64,000 nt of DNA from Pseudomonadota bacterium (GTDB taxonomy: Bacteria > Pseudomonadota > Gammaproteobacteria > Burkholderiales > Rhodocyclaceae): positions 62,001 through 126,000 of the forward strand of contig JAGTRW010000003.1 of assembly GCA_018262095.1 (NCBI GenBank), in the 5' to 3' direction. This document shows positions 56,201-64,000 of this stretch, piece by piece. The notes below the pieces were generated by a model, which searched no databases, was not told where the DNA came from, and saw nothing but the letters and a program-made list of their open reading frames with translations. The first letter of the stretch is position 1. Each line of letters opens with the position of its first letter. The position numbers and the translations under genes are program-made.

Positions 56201-56962
56201 CTACTTTTTGCAAAAAAGGGAGATCAGGTCCATCGGCAGCGGAAAGACGACCGTCGTGTTCTTGTCGGCGCCGATGACGGTCAGCGTTTCGAGGTAGCGT
56301 AGCTGGATCGCCTGCGGCTCCTGCGCCAGGATTCTGGCCGCCTGGAACAGCTTTTCCGAGGCCTGCAATTCGCCCTCGGCGTGAATGACCTTGGCGCGCC
56401 GCTCGCGCTCCGCCTCGGCCTGCCTGGCGATGGCGCGGATCATCGACTCGGTGAGGTCGACCTGCTTGATCTCGACGTTCGATACCTTGATCCCCCAGCC
56501 ATCGGTTTGGGCGTCGAGCGCTTGCTGGATGTCCAGGTTGAGCCGCTCGCGCTCGGCCAGCATTTCGTCGAGCAGGTGCTTGCCGAGCACCGAGCGCAGC
56601 ATCGTCTGCGACAGCTGGCTGGTGGCGTTGAGGAAGTCGACGACCTGGATGATCGCCTTTTCCGGATCCACCACGCGCAGATAAACCACCGCGCTGACCT
56701 TGACCGAGACGTTGTCGCGCGAGATCACATCCTGCGTCGGTACCTCGAGCACGACGGTGCGCAGATCGACGCGAACCACCTGCTGGATCAGCGGAACGAT
56801 GATCACCAGTCCGGGTCCCTTGACTCGCCAGAAACGGCCAAGCGTGAAGACCACGCCGCGTTCATACTCGCGGAAAATATTGATTGCCGAGACGAGAAAA
56901 ACGATGACGATGAGCAACAGAATCGGCGCGAAAAAACTGATCGAGCTGAATTCAAGAGCCAT
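56201..56962 (-). CDS. slipin (SPFH/Band 7, stomatin-like) membrane protein
   Basis: The 253-residue protein has an N-terminal membrane hairpin (about 8-27) and an SPFH domain: [30 protein letters not shown], then [20 protein letters not shown], followed by a coiled coil ending in [10 protein letters not shown]. Slipins organise lipid microdomains and are usually encoded next to NfeD. No NfeD gene is adjacent here: thiS lies upstream on the other strand. Confidence 0.92.
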   Translation of the reverse strand: MALEFSSISFFAPILLLIVIVFLVSAINIFREYERGVVFTLGRFWRVKGPGLVIIVPLIQQVVRVDLRTVVLEVPTQDVISRDNVSVKVSAVVYLRVVDPEKAIIQVVDFLNATSQLSQTMLRSVLGKHLLDEMLAERERLNLDIQQALDAQTDGWGIKVSNVEIKQVDLTESMIRAIARQAEAERERRAKVIHAEGELQASEKLFQAARILAQEPQAIQLRYLETLTVIGADKNTTVVFPLPMDLISLFCKK

Positions 56963-57181
56963 TTTTCATCTCCTTCAATTGACATTGATCCGGCGGTTTT
57001 GCGCGGCTTGACTGCGCGGTGACATGCATGGCTTTGCAACAACCACGTCCCAGTCTAGGTTCGACGGTCCCAAAGTACCAGCCGTGGGGCGCCGCAATGA
57101 CTCGATATGGTGGCCCGCACGAAGGGCTTGAGCGCTTCTTCTTCGCGGGGGCGGGCGTGCGCCGTGATAAAATTTCGCTCC

Positions 57182-57382
57182 ATGGAAATCACAATCAACG
57201 GCGAACCCCGCCAATTCCCCGCGCCGCTTAACGTCGCCGCACTGGTCGAAGCGCTGGGCTATGGCGGCAAGCGAATCGCCGTCGAGCGCAACGGTGAAAT
57301 CGTCCCGCGCGGGCGTCACGCCGATGTGGCGCTGGCCGAAGGCGACCGCCTTGAAATCGTCGTCGCCGTCGGCGGCGGCTAA
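57182..57382 (+). CDS. thiS: thiamine sulfur-carrier protein ThiS
   Basis: A 66-residue ubiquitin-like protein beginning [22 protein letters not shown] and ending in the Gly-Gly tail (AVGGG) that is thiocarboxylated. It donates sulfur to ThiG for the thiazole of thiamine. It is the start of a thiS-thiG-trmB cluster. I see no TPP riboswitch upstream. Confidence 0.95.
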   Translation: MEITINGEPRQFPAPLNVAALVEALGYGGKRIAVERNGEIVPRGRHADVALAEGDRLEIVVAVGGG

Positions 57383-57426
57383 GTTGCCCCAGAACTCCCC
57401 CTGCAAGCTTTTTTGAGGAAATTCCC

Positions 57427-58221
57427 ATGAACACCGCCGTACATAGCCTGACCATTGCCGGCAAGACCTATCGCTCGCGCCTGCTGGTCGGCACCGGCAA
57501 GTACAAGGACTTCGCGCAGACGCGCGCCGCGATCGACGCCTCGGGCGCGCAGATCGTCACGGTGGCGATCCGCCGCGTCAACATCGGCCAGAATCCCGGT
57601 GAGCCGAATCTGCTCGACGCGCTGCCGACTTCCGAATTCACCATCCTGCCGAATACCGCGGGCTGCTTCACCGCCGACGACGCGGTGCGCACGCTGCGTC
57701 TCGGGCGCGAACTGCTCGACGGTCATCCGCTGTGCAAGCTCGAGGTGCTCGGCGATCCGAGCAACCTTTTCCCGAATATGCCGGAAACGCTCAAGGCCGC
57801 GCAAACGCTGGTCAAGGACGGCTTCGACGTGATGGTCTATTGCGCCGACGATCCGATCCAGGCGCAAATGCTCGAGGACATCGGCTGCGTCGCGGTGATG
57901 CCGCTTGCTTCGCTGATCGGCTCCGGGATGGGCATCGTCAATCCGTGGAACCTGCGCCTGATCATCGACAAGCTCAAGGTGCCGGTGCTCGTCGACGCCG
58001 GCGTCGGCACCGCGTCGGACGCGGCGGTCGCCATGGAACTCGGTTGCGACGGCGTGCTGATGAACAGCGCGATCGCCCTCGCCAAGGACCCGGTGCTGAT
58101 GGCCAGCGCCATGAAGAAGGCGGTCGAGGCTGGGCGCGAAGCCTTCGTGGCCGGGCGCATGCCGCGCAAATACTACGCCGCCGATCCGTCGTCGCCGACC
58201 ACCGGCCTGATCGGTTCGTAA
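57427..58221 (+). CDS. thiG: thiazole synthase ThiG
   Basis: The 264-residue TIM-barrel enzyme condenses DXP, dehydroglycine and ThiS thiocarboxylate. Family segments are [44 protein letters not shown], the Schiff-base Lys in LCKLEVLGD, and [29 protein letters not shown]. It is 44 bases after thiS and two bases before trmB. Confidence 0.96.
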   Translation: MNTAVHSLTIAGKTYRSRLLVGTGKYKDFAQTRAAIDASGAQIVTVAIRRVNIGQNPGEPNLLDALPTSEFTILPNTAGCFTADDAVRTLRLGRELLDGHPLCKLEVLGDPSNLFPNMPETLKAAQTLVKDGFDVMVYCADDPIQAQMLEDIGCVAVMPLASLIGSGMGIVNPWNLRLIIDKLKVPVLVDAGVGTASDAAVAMELGCDGVLMNSAIALAKDPVLMASAMKKAVEAGREAFVAGRMPRKYYAADPSSPTTGLIGS

Positions 58222-58223
58222 GC

Positions 58224-58946
58224 GTGAGCGACGACCCGCAGGACGTCCGTACGTCGCTCGAGTTTGCCAATACGCACGGCCATATCCGCAGCTTCGTGCT
58301 GCGCCAGGGGCGCGTTTCGAACGCGCAGCTGCGTTATTACGAAGGGATGATGGCCGAAATCGGCGTGCCTTACGTCGCCGCGCCGCACGATCTGGCGACG
58401 GTCTTTGGCCGCAGCGGCGAGTCGGCGCCGAAGATCCTCGAAATCGGTTTCGGCATGGGCGAGACTTCGGCAGCGATCGCTGCTGCCAACCCCGGCAACG
58501 ACTACCTCGGGATCGAGGTGCATACGCCGGGTGTCGGCAGCCTGTGCAAGCTCGTCGCCGAAGGCAATATCAGCAATCTGCGCATCGTCCAGCACGACGC
58601 GGTCGAGGTCTTGCGCGACATGATCCTTCCGCAAACGCTTGCCGGCGCGCATATCTTCTTTCCCGATCCGTGGCCCAAGGCGCGCCATCACAAGCGGCGC
58701 CTGATCCAGCCGCCGCTCGTCGCGCTGCTCGCCAGCCGGCTCAAACCGGGTGGCTACCTTCACTGCGCCACCGATTGGGAAGAGTACGCGCAGCAGATGC
58801 TAGCCGTGCTGTCGGCCGAAGCGCTGCTCGAGAATACCGCCGACGGCTTCGCGCCGCGTCCCGACTATCGCCCACTCACCAAGTTCGAGCAGCGCGGCCT
58901 GCGCCTGGGACACGGCGTCTGGGACGTGATCTTCCGGAAAAAATAG
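58224..58946 (+). CDS. trmB: tRNA (guanine-N7)-methyltransferase TrmB
   Basis: The 240-residue SAM methyltransferase makes m7G46 in tRNA. The SAM motif EIGFGMGE and the family hallmark [18 protein letters not shown], followed by [17 protein letters not shown] and [16 protein letters not shown], are all present. The start is a GTG at 58224, two bases after the thiG stop, so it is translated with the thiamine genes. Confidence 0.96.
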   Translation: MSDDPQDVRTSLEFANTHGHIRSFVLRQGRVSNAQLRYYEGMMAEIGVPYVAAPHDLATVFGRSGESAPKILEIGFGMGETSAAIAAANPGNDYLGIEVHTPGVGSLCKLVAEGNISNLRIVQHDAVEVLRDMILPQTLAGAHIFFPDPWPKARHHKRRLIQPPLVALLASRLKPGGYLHCATDWEEYAQQMLAVLSAEALLENTADGFAPRPDYRPLTKFEQRGLRLGHGVWDVIFRKK

Positions 58947-58962
58947 GAACAGGGAAAAGCTG

Positions 58963-59113
58963 CTAACCACGGCGACACGGCGGGAAAGGCGAAAGCTCTG
59001 TGTTGGGTCGCCTGCTCGTTCAGTGACGTGAAATCGCTCCAGAGAAACAAAGGTTCTTCGCTGTCCCCAGGGGGATTTGCTTCGCGGCATGCTCGCCGTG
59101 TCGCAGTGGTTAG
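58963..59113. repeat. dispersed element with terminal inverted repeats, copy 3
   Basis: CTAACCACGGCGACACGGCG (58963-58982) is inverted at 59094-59113 with one mismatch in 20. The element fills the gap between the convergent trmB and TonB-like genes. On the minus strand it contains CATGCCGCGAAGCAAATCCC, nearly identical to a segment of copy 1. Confidence 0.75.
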
Positions 59114-59120
59114 TTCCTCT

Positions 59121-59654
59121 TTACTGCAGGCGGAAAATGACCGGCAGGATCAGTTCGCGCGAGCTGGCGCCGGTCAGTCGGCCCATCGCGTAGGCGGCCT
59201 TGATGGCGGCGTTGTCGAGCAGCGGGTGACCGCTGCTGGCGGCGATACTGACGTCTTCCACCGCGCCGTCGGCCGACAGCTTGACGATCAGGCGCACTTC
59301 GCCTTCGATGCCGCGAGCGATGGCTTCGGGCGGGTAAAATAGGTGCTCGGAGATTTTTCGCTGCGCGACCTGCACCTCGCGTTTGGCGACGACCTTGGGG
59401 GCCGTCGGCTTGGTCGTTTTGGGCGCGGGCTTGGGGGGCTGCATGGGTTCGGGCGGCGTCTCTTCGGGATCCATGGTGTTCTTGAGCAAGGGCTCGGCAG
59501 GCGGCGGCGCCTCTGGCTTGGGCGGCAGGCGCAGGACCGCCTGCAGCGCCGGTCGGGGCCGGGCGACAGCGAGCCGCCCGAGCAGGTCCGGGAGGACCAG
59601 GCTGGCGTGCAGAGCGAGCGAAAGCGCAAGAGCGAAAATCAGACGTGGCGACAT
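59121..59654 (-). CDS. TonB family protein
   Basis: The 177-residue protein has an N-terminal membrane helix (about 5-25, ALALSLALHASLVLPDLL), a Pro/Lys/Glu-rich spacer (about 45-100) and a C-terminal TonB domain with FYPPEAIARGIEGEVRLIVKLSADGAVEDVSI and SSGHPLLDNAA. It transduces proton-motive energy to outer-membrane receptors, normally with ExbB/ExbD, which are not adjacent. ATG 59654 is chosen because it precedes the helix directly. Confidence 0.88.
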   Translation of the reverse strand: MSPRLIFALALSLALHASLVLPDLLGRLAVARPRPALQAVLRLPPKPEAPPPAEPLLKNTMDPEETPPEPMQPPKPAPKTTKPTAPKVVAKREVQVAQRKISEHLFYPPEAIARGIEGEVRLIVKLSADGAVEDVSIAASSGHPLLDNAAIKAAYAMGRLTGASSRELILPVIFRLQ

Positions 59655-59724
59655 GAGCGCGGTATTGTGCAATAAAACACAGCGTAACATCCTACGATGT
59701 GTCGACGCAGGGAGGAGTAATTCG

Positions 59725-60846
59725 ATGCGGGTGATCGGCAGAGTCTTTATTGCGGTGCTGTGCCTGTGGGCCGGGGTGGCCTGGGCGGCGTTGCCCGATC
59801 CGATCGCCTTCGCTTGGGCGATTGAGCGCGGCGATTTGAACAAGGCCAGGGCCTGGCTCGACGAGGGGCTCGATCCCGAGTTTCAGAGCAGTCCGCTCGG
59901 CTCCGGGCTGATGATTGCTGCCTGGGAGGGCAATATCGACATGATGGCGCTCTTCGTCGAACGCGGCGCCAATCCCCGGCGCGCCAACCGCAATGGCGAA
60001 CAGCCGCTGCAGCTGGCGGCCTGGAACGGGCATCTGGACGCCGTCAAATGGCTGCTCGATCACGGCGCCGCGCTCAACCGCGAAGGCAACCAGTGGGGCG
60101 CGTTGCACTACGCCGTGTTCAACGGACACCAGGCGCTGGTCCAGTACCTGATCGAGCGCGGCGCCGAGGTCAATGCGCCGTCGCCCAACGGCTCGACGCC
60201 GTTGATGCTCGCCGCGCGCGAGGGGCGCGAGGATCTGACCCGCGTGCTGCTCGAGTCGGGCGCCGACCGACGGTCGAAGAACGATTGGGGCGATACCGCG
60301 CTGACGATGGCGATGCGTTATGACCACTACCAGCTCGGCAAGATGATTTCGTCGCCCGAGGAGTTTGCGATTGCCGTCAAGGCGCCCAAGGAGAGCTTCG
60401 GCGTCGCTTCCCGTTCGACTTCGGCGCCCAGCGAAATCGAGGAGTTGCTGCGCAAGATCCGCGAGGCCGAAGCCGAAGGGCGGCCCAGCGAGGAACTGCA
60501 CCAGCAGCTGATGACCGCGGTCAACGCCTTCCGGCGCAATGCGGTGGCGCAGAAAACCGTTCGCCGCGCGACGATGCCGTTGCCGTATCAGCCCAAGAGT
60601 CTGGTGATTACGGCTAGCCGTAACCGCGCTGGCGCCGAGCGCGCGCAGCTGGTTCCCAGTGGCAAGTCGGCCAAGCCGGCTCCCACTTCGATCAGCATCA
60701 CTCCGGCCAATAGCAACCAGCGCGCGACGCAGGCGCAGATCGCCGATACGATGCGCCAGATCCGCCTGGCCGAAGCGCAGGGCCAGCCGGCAGACGACTT
60801 GCGGCGACAGCTTGCCGAATTGGTCGAAAAACTCAATTCGCCGTAG
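59725..60846 (+). CDS. exported ankyrin-repeat protein
   Basis: The 373-residue protein has a signal peptide (cleavage after AGVAWA), then about five ankyrin repeats (residues about 25-205, for example NGEQPLQLAAWNGHLDAVKWLLDHGA and NGSTPLMLAAREGREDLTRVLLESGA). The rest is two similar short helical segments (EELLRKIREAEAEGRPSEELHQQL and ADTMRQIRLAEAQGQPADDLRRQL) separated by a basic linker. ATG 59725 has GGAGGAG upstream. It is divergent from the TonB-like gene. Partner unknown. Confidence 0.85.
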   Translation: MRVIGRVFIAVLCLWAGVAWAALPDPIAFAWAIERGDLNKARAWLDEGLDPEFQSSPLGSGLMIAAWEGNIDMMALFVERGANPRRANRNGEQPLQLAAWNGHLDAVKWLLDHGAALNREGNQWGALHYAVFNGHQALVQYLIERGAEVNAPSPNGSTPLMLAAREGREDLTRVLLESGADRRSKNDWGDTALTMAMRYDHYQLGKMISSPEEFAIAVKAPKESFGVASRSTSAPSEIEELLRKIREAEAEGRPSEELHQQLMTAVNAFRRNAVAQKTVRRATMPLPYQPKSLVITASRNRAGAERAQLVPSGKSAKPAPTSISITPANSNQRATQAQIADTMRQIRLAEAQGQPADDLRRQLAELVEKLNSP

Positions 60847-60908
60847 CGACGGATGATTTCTTGGGCGCCGCTCGCCGCGGCAAGTTTGGCGGGTCGGCGA
60901 ACAGCTGT

Positions 60909-61586
60909 TCAGGCGATAAATTCACAGCCCTTATCCTGCAAGGCTTTTTCGACCCACCCGAGATCCCAGCCATTTCCTTGGATATCGGCGACGATTCCGG
61001 CTTCCTTGATCACCGTCGCTTTCGCCTTCTCAAGAATATCCGGCGCATCTCGGGGATCAATGGCAACTATCCCGTCCTCGTCGCCGACGATGATGTCACC
61101 GGGTCTGATTACCTGCCCGCCACAGCTGATTGGGATATTGATTTCTCCCGGGCCGTTCTTGAACGGCCCGTTGGGCGTCACGCCAGCGGCATAGACCGAA
61201 ATGGCCATCGTCTTGATCGCCGAGGCGTCGCGTACCGCGCCATCGACAACGATCCCGGCAATTTCCTTTTTCTGCGCCCAGGTGAGCATCAGCTCTCCGA
61301 CGATGGCATTGGACAAGTCGCCCTGAGCGTCGACCACAATCACATCGCCCGGCATGGCCATCGCGATGGCGGCGTAGAGCAGCAGGTTGTCGCCCGGGCT
61401 GGTCTTCAGGGTAATCGCCGTCCCCAGCAGCGCCGCGCCGTTCATCGGCCGGATTCTGGCATCCAGGCAGGCGCGTCGATTCATGTTGTCGGCAATATTG
61501 GCGACGGGGATGAACTTGAACGCGTCGACCAAAGCTCTTGGCGCTCTTTCAACCTTGTTGTTGATTCTGAATCCGGCGTTGCTCAT
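60909..61586 (-). CDS. RraA-like aldolase (HMG/CHA aldolase family)
   Basis: The 225-residue protein matches RraA-like class II aldolases (4-hydroxy-4-methyl-2-oxoglutarate / 4-carboxy-4-hydroxy-2-oxoadipate aldolases). Characteristic are GTAITLKTSPGDNLLLY, VDAQGDLSNAIVGELM and IVVDGAVRDASAIKTMAISVYA with the Arg-Asp metal and substrate site. Such enzymes act late in gallate and protocatechuate 4,5-cleavage or in oxaloacetate decarboxylation. It is 86 bases downstream of an aminotransferase gene on the same strand. Confidence 0.87.
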   Translation of the reverse strand: MSNAGFRINNKVERAPRALVDAFKFIPVANIADNMNRRACLDARIRPMNGAALLGTAITLKTSPGDNLLLYAAIAMAMPGDVIVVDAQGDLSNAIVGELMLTWAQKKEIAGIVVDGAVRDASAIKTMAISVYAAGVTPNGPFKNGPGEINIPISCGGQVIRPGDIIVGDEDGIVAIDPRDAPDILEKAKATVIKEAGIVADIQGNGWDLGWVEKALQDKGCEFIA

Positions 61587-61672
61587 AAGTCTTTACCTTT
61601 CCTGGCCATCGTTCTTTCAACCGATTCTGTGCGGCACGTTCCCGGCGCTACACCGCGAACAAGTGGTTTTTC

Positions 61673-62836
61673 CTATACGAATATCTTCCTCAAGCGCTTG
61701 ATCGCTTCTTCGATTTTTTCGATCGATGTCGCGTACGAAATCCTGAGCGTCTTTTCAGTGCCTCGCCCGTAGGCGCTGCCGGGGGTCAGCAGCACCTGCG
61801 CGTTTTCAAGAATGAAGGCGCTGAGTTCATCGGAATTCATTCCCTTGTAGTCGATCCGCGGCAGCGCGTAGAAGGTGCCTTCTGGCGGACGGCAATGGAA
61901 ACCTGGAATCGTGTTGAGCGCCTCAACCAGATAATCGCGACGCTCCCTGTACTGGGCAACCATCGACGCGACTTCGGCTGCGCAGTCGAAAGCAGTGATC
62001 GCTGCCGCCTGGACAAAGGATGCGGTGCAGGTGACCACCTGCATCTGGACCTTGAGCATTTCGGCAATGAGTTTCTTGTCCGCGGCCAAATAACCAATTC
62101 GCCAGCCGGTCATGGCGTGGCTCTTTGAGAATCCATTGACGGTAATCACGTTGGCCTTGATTTCGGGGAAACTGGCCAGGCTGACGTGCTGGTGGTGATC
62201 GAAGACAATGCTCTCGTAGATTTCGTCGCAGACGGCCAGCAGATCGTGTTCCTTGATGAAATCCACCAGAATCCGGTTTTCCTCGGCGCTGAATACCCGG
62301 CCGGTAGGATTGTTCGGTGTGTTCAGGATAATCATCCGGGTTCTGGGGGTGAGCTGCTTTTCCAGCTGCGCTACGGTCAGCGTGTAGTTGCTTTCGTAAT
62401 CGAGAGCGACGCTGATCGGCGTCGCGCCGGCCAACTGCACCAGCGCCTTGTACGAGACCCACGAGGGGTCGAGAATCAGGACCTCGTCGCCATCGTTGAG
62501 GAACGCGGTCAAGGCGAGGTAAATCGCGAATTTCGCGCTCGGCGTGACGATTATTTCTGCTGTGTCGTAGCTCACGTTGTTGGTGTCGCGCAGCTTGTCG
62601 GCGATCTTGCGACGCAGCTCGGGCAAGCCCATCGAAGACACGTAGTGGGTAAACCCGTCGTTCATGCTTTTCGTTGCGGCGTCGATGATCTTCTTTGGCG
62701 TCGCGAAATCGGGTTCGCCGAGAACCATGTTGACGATGTCCTTGCCTTCGTTTTTCAAGCGCTCGGCAATGGCGTTCAAGGCGATTGTCTGAGGTTGCTC
62801 AAGGATCTTTACCTTGCTGTTGATTTCAAAGCTCAT
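61673..62836 (-). CDS. PLP-dependent class I aminotransferase (aspartate type)
   Basis: The 387-residue fold-type I aminotransferase has MVLGEPDFATPKKI, ILNTPNNPTGRVFS, CDEIYESIVFD and the PLP Lys in VNGFSKSHAMTGWRIGY, with a C-terminal substrate-binding Arg in TLRISYATS. Close relatives act on aspartate, aromatic amino acids or other small amino donors. ATG 62836 is used; the frame is open to 63073 through the promoter region. It is divergent from a LysR regulator and probably co-transcribed with the RraA-like gene. Confidence 0.9.
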   Translation of the reverse strand: MSFEINSKVKILEQPQTIALNAIAERLKNEGKDIVNMVLGEPDFATPKKIIDAATKSMNDGFTHYVSSMGLPELRRKIADKLRDTNNVSYDTAEIIVTPSAKFAIYLALTAFLNDGDEVLILDPSWVSYKALVQLAGATPISVALDYESNYTLTVAQLEKQLTPRTRMIILNTPNNPTGRVFSAEENRILVDFIKEHDLLAVCDEIYESIVFDHHQHVSLASFPEIKANVITVNGFSKSHAMTGWRIGYLAADKKLIAEMLKVQMQVVTCTASFVQAAAITAFDCAAEVASMVAQYRERRDYLVEALNTIPGFHCRPPEGTFYALPRIDYKGMNSDELSAFILENAQVLLTPGSAYGRGTEKTLRISYATSIEKIEEAIKRLRKIFV

Positions 62837-62923
62837 GATTTCCACCGGACTGAGAATGTAATTTTGTTGCTTTGCCGCTTGCGACCGTCCAAATTGTGAC
62901 CGACAGCCAATGACAAAAAAAGC

Positions 62924-62965
62924 GATATATATTCTGATCAACTGGGGAAATAAAGTGATATAAAT
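62924..62965. promoter_or_regulatory. direct repeat in aminotransferase/LysR divergent promoter
   Basis: GATATATAT (62924-62932) and GATATAAAT (62957-62965) are direct repeats with starts 33 bases apart, about three helical turns, in the AT-rich 156-base gap between the two divergent genes. This placement suits binding of the adjacent LysR-type regulator, though the classical T-N11-A motif is not obvious in the repeat itself. Confidence 0.4.
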
Positions 62966-62992
62966 ACCGGCGGTTCCCCAAAGGAGTGCGCC

Positions 62993-63898
62993 GTGTTTAC
63001 CTTCAAGCAACTTGAAGCGGTCTATTGGATTGTCGAAGCCGGCGGGTTTTCCCAAGCGGCCCAGAAACTGCATACGACGCAGTCAGCGGTGTCCAAGAGA
63101 ATTCAGGAGCTGGAAACGCAGTTCGACATGCCGTTGTTCGACAGGAGCCAACGCAGCGCCCATCTGACGGAAAAGGGCGAGATCATGTTTGTTATCGCCA
63201 AAAAGTTGCTCGAACAGCGGGACAATGCGGTCGACCAACTTGGCCGTCCCGAAAGTTTTGAACGACGGTTGCGAATTGGCATTACTGAACTGACCGCGCT
63301 GACCTGGTTTCCGCGCTTGTGCGACCAGATTCAGAAGCAGTTTCCCAACGTCACCATCGAGCCCGACGTCGATATGAGCATGGGTTTGAAGGAAAGCCTG
63401 CTCGCCGATGAGCTTGACCTGATCATCGTCCCTGACGCATTCGTTGACGCTCGCCTATCGTCAACGGTCCTGGGCGGGGTCGAAAATTCCTGGATGTGCA
63501 AACCCGGAATGCTCAATTCGGGCAAGAAGACGTTTCGGGTTTCCGAGCTGGCCTCGCTAAAACTGCTGGCGCAAGGCGGAAAATCCGGGACCGGGCTGGT
63601 CTATGACCGGTGGTTCCGGAAAATGGGTTTCAGTCCGGCGAGCAGCATCAAATGCAATAACCTTCTGGCGTTGCTTGGTCTGACGGTCTCCGGACTGGGC
63701 ATCAGCTATCTGCCCCGGAAGTGTCTGAGCGTGATGATCAAGGGGGGCTTGCTCGAGGAAATAAAGGCCACGCCGCCGCTGCCCGACGTCACCTATGTTG
63801 CCATGTACCAATGGGAGAAGAAGAGCTCGCTGATTCCTTCGATCGTCATGCTCGCGCGAGAGTGTTGTGACTTCTCGCAGATCTACGGTAGCGTTTGA
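62993..63898 (+). CDS. LysR family transcriptional regulator
   Basis: The 301-residue protein begins with the LysR winged helix (MFTFKQLEAVYWIVEAGGFS, then AAQKLHTTQSAVSKRIQELE) and continues with a periplasmic-binding-like effector domain. The start is a GTG at 62993 with AAAGGAG upstream. It is divergent from the aminotransferase-RraA pair and is its likely regulator. Confidence 0.92.
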   Translation: MFTFKQLEAVYWIVEAGGFSQAAQKLHTTQSAVSKRIQELETQFDMPLFDRSQRSAHLTEKGEIMFVIAKKLLEQRDNAVDQLGRPESFERRLRIGITELTALTWFPRLCDQIQKQFPNVTIEPDVDMSMGLKESLLADELDLIIVPDAFVDARLSSTVLGGVENSWMCKPGMLNSGKKTFRVSELASLKLLAQGGKSGTGLVYDRWFRKMGFSPASSIKCNNLLALLGLTVSGLGISYLPRKCLSVMIKGGLLEEIKATPPLPDVTYVAMYQWEKKSSLIPSIVMLARECCDFSQIYGSV

Positions 63899-63937
63899 CT
63901 TTAACGACGCCCAGTTTAGTGCGGTTCTCATTCGATG

Positions 63938-64000
63938 TCAGTGGGAGCGTAGTTCGGAAAGAAATTTGCGTGCACGGTCGCTTTGCGGAGTGGTAAAAAA
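63938..64000 (-). CDS. C-terminal tail of an amino-acid ABC transporter ATPase (partial)
   Basis: The minus strand, read in from the right edge, encodes FFTTPQSDRARKFLSELRSH and a TGA stop at 63940-63938. The pattern F(F)xxPxxxRxRxFLSxL is the usual end of GlnQ/HisP/ArtP-type polar amino-acid ABC ATPases. Only 20 residues are in the window, so the assignment rests on this tail. Confidence 0.65.
   Translation of the reverse strand, partial: FFTTPQSDRARKFLSELRSH

Noticed and set aside
56963-57181. TPP riboswitch ahead of thiS
   Set aside because: The CTGAGA and ACCTGATCTGGATAATACCAGC core elements of the thi-box are not present in this gap.

Overview
The window is high-GC chromosomal DNA from a Gram-negative bacterium. 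Gene content points to a betaproteobacterium, most likely Rhodocyclales-like: rsmB-DUF4390-ntrY-ntrX, hemE next to priA, a DUF1840 protein, purT, a Lon-free core of housekeeping genes, TRAP transport and c-di-GMP signalling. This placement is an inference from gene order and protein style, not from a marker-gene comparison. There are no rRNA genes, transposases, phage genes or CRISPR arrays.

Layout. 1-421: start of a secreted S1/P1-type nuclease, cut by the window edge. 600-9429: core genes rsmB, DUF4390, ntrY, an ntrX-like regulator with an eroded ATPase domain, hemE, an AT-rich gap with DnaA-box-like 9-mers (candidate replication origin) and priA. 9466-18760: small accessory enzymes on the + strand (DJ-1/PfpI, GNAT, macrodomain, YkgJ-type Cys cluster, HAD, VOC, acetoacetate-decarboxylase fold, LysE, dienelactone-hydrolase-like, calcium-binding protein). 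18769-29168: a sugar-type module with a GH31 glycosidase behind a complete TRAP transporter, a divergent LacI regulator, a degenerate HD-GYP protein, and an MFS transporter overlapping a ROK kinase. 29619-38058: pssA, mobBA, a GGDEF diguanylate cyclase, purT, a MATE exporter.

38429-43759 is different: lower GC, all genes on the minus strand, spaced by attC-like recombination sites but with no integron integrase. I read 38429-40870 as a CALIN (integron cassettes without integrase) carrying a HEPN-type protein and two unknown genes, followed by a RES-domain protein and an alginate-lyase-like lipoprotein. A tRNA-Gly(CCC) with promoter and terminator follows.

44107-64000 returns to core and accessory genes: amidohydrolase, SMR and SbmA/YddA-type ABC exporters, a solute-binding lipoprotein translationally coupled to a hybrid histidine kinase, a c-di-GMP-I riboswitch ahead of a small membrane protein, hflX, slipin, thiS-thiG-trmB, a TonB-like protein, an ankyrin protein, an RraA-like/aminotransferase/LysR set and the tail of an amino-acid ABC ATPase.

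Three non-coding elements of 120-155 bp with terminal inverted repeats of the form TAACCACAACG...CGTTGTGGTTA lie between genes near 29.5, 36.1 and 59.0 kb. Most long open frames antisense to real genes are GC artefacts and are left out.
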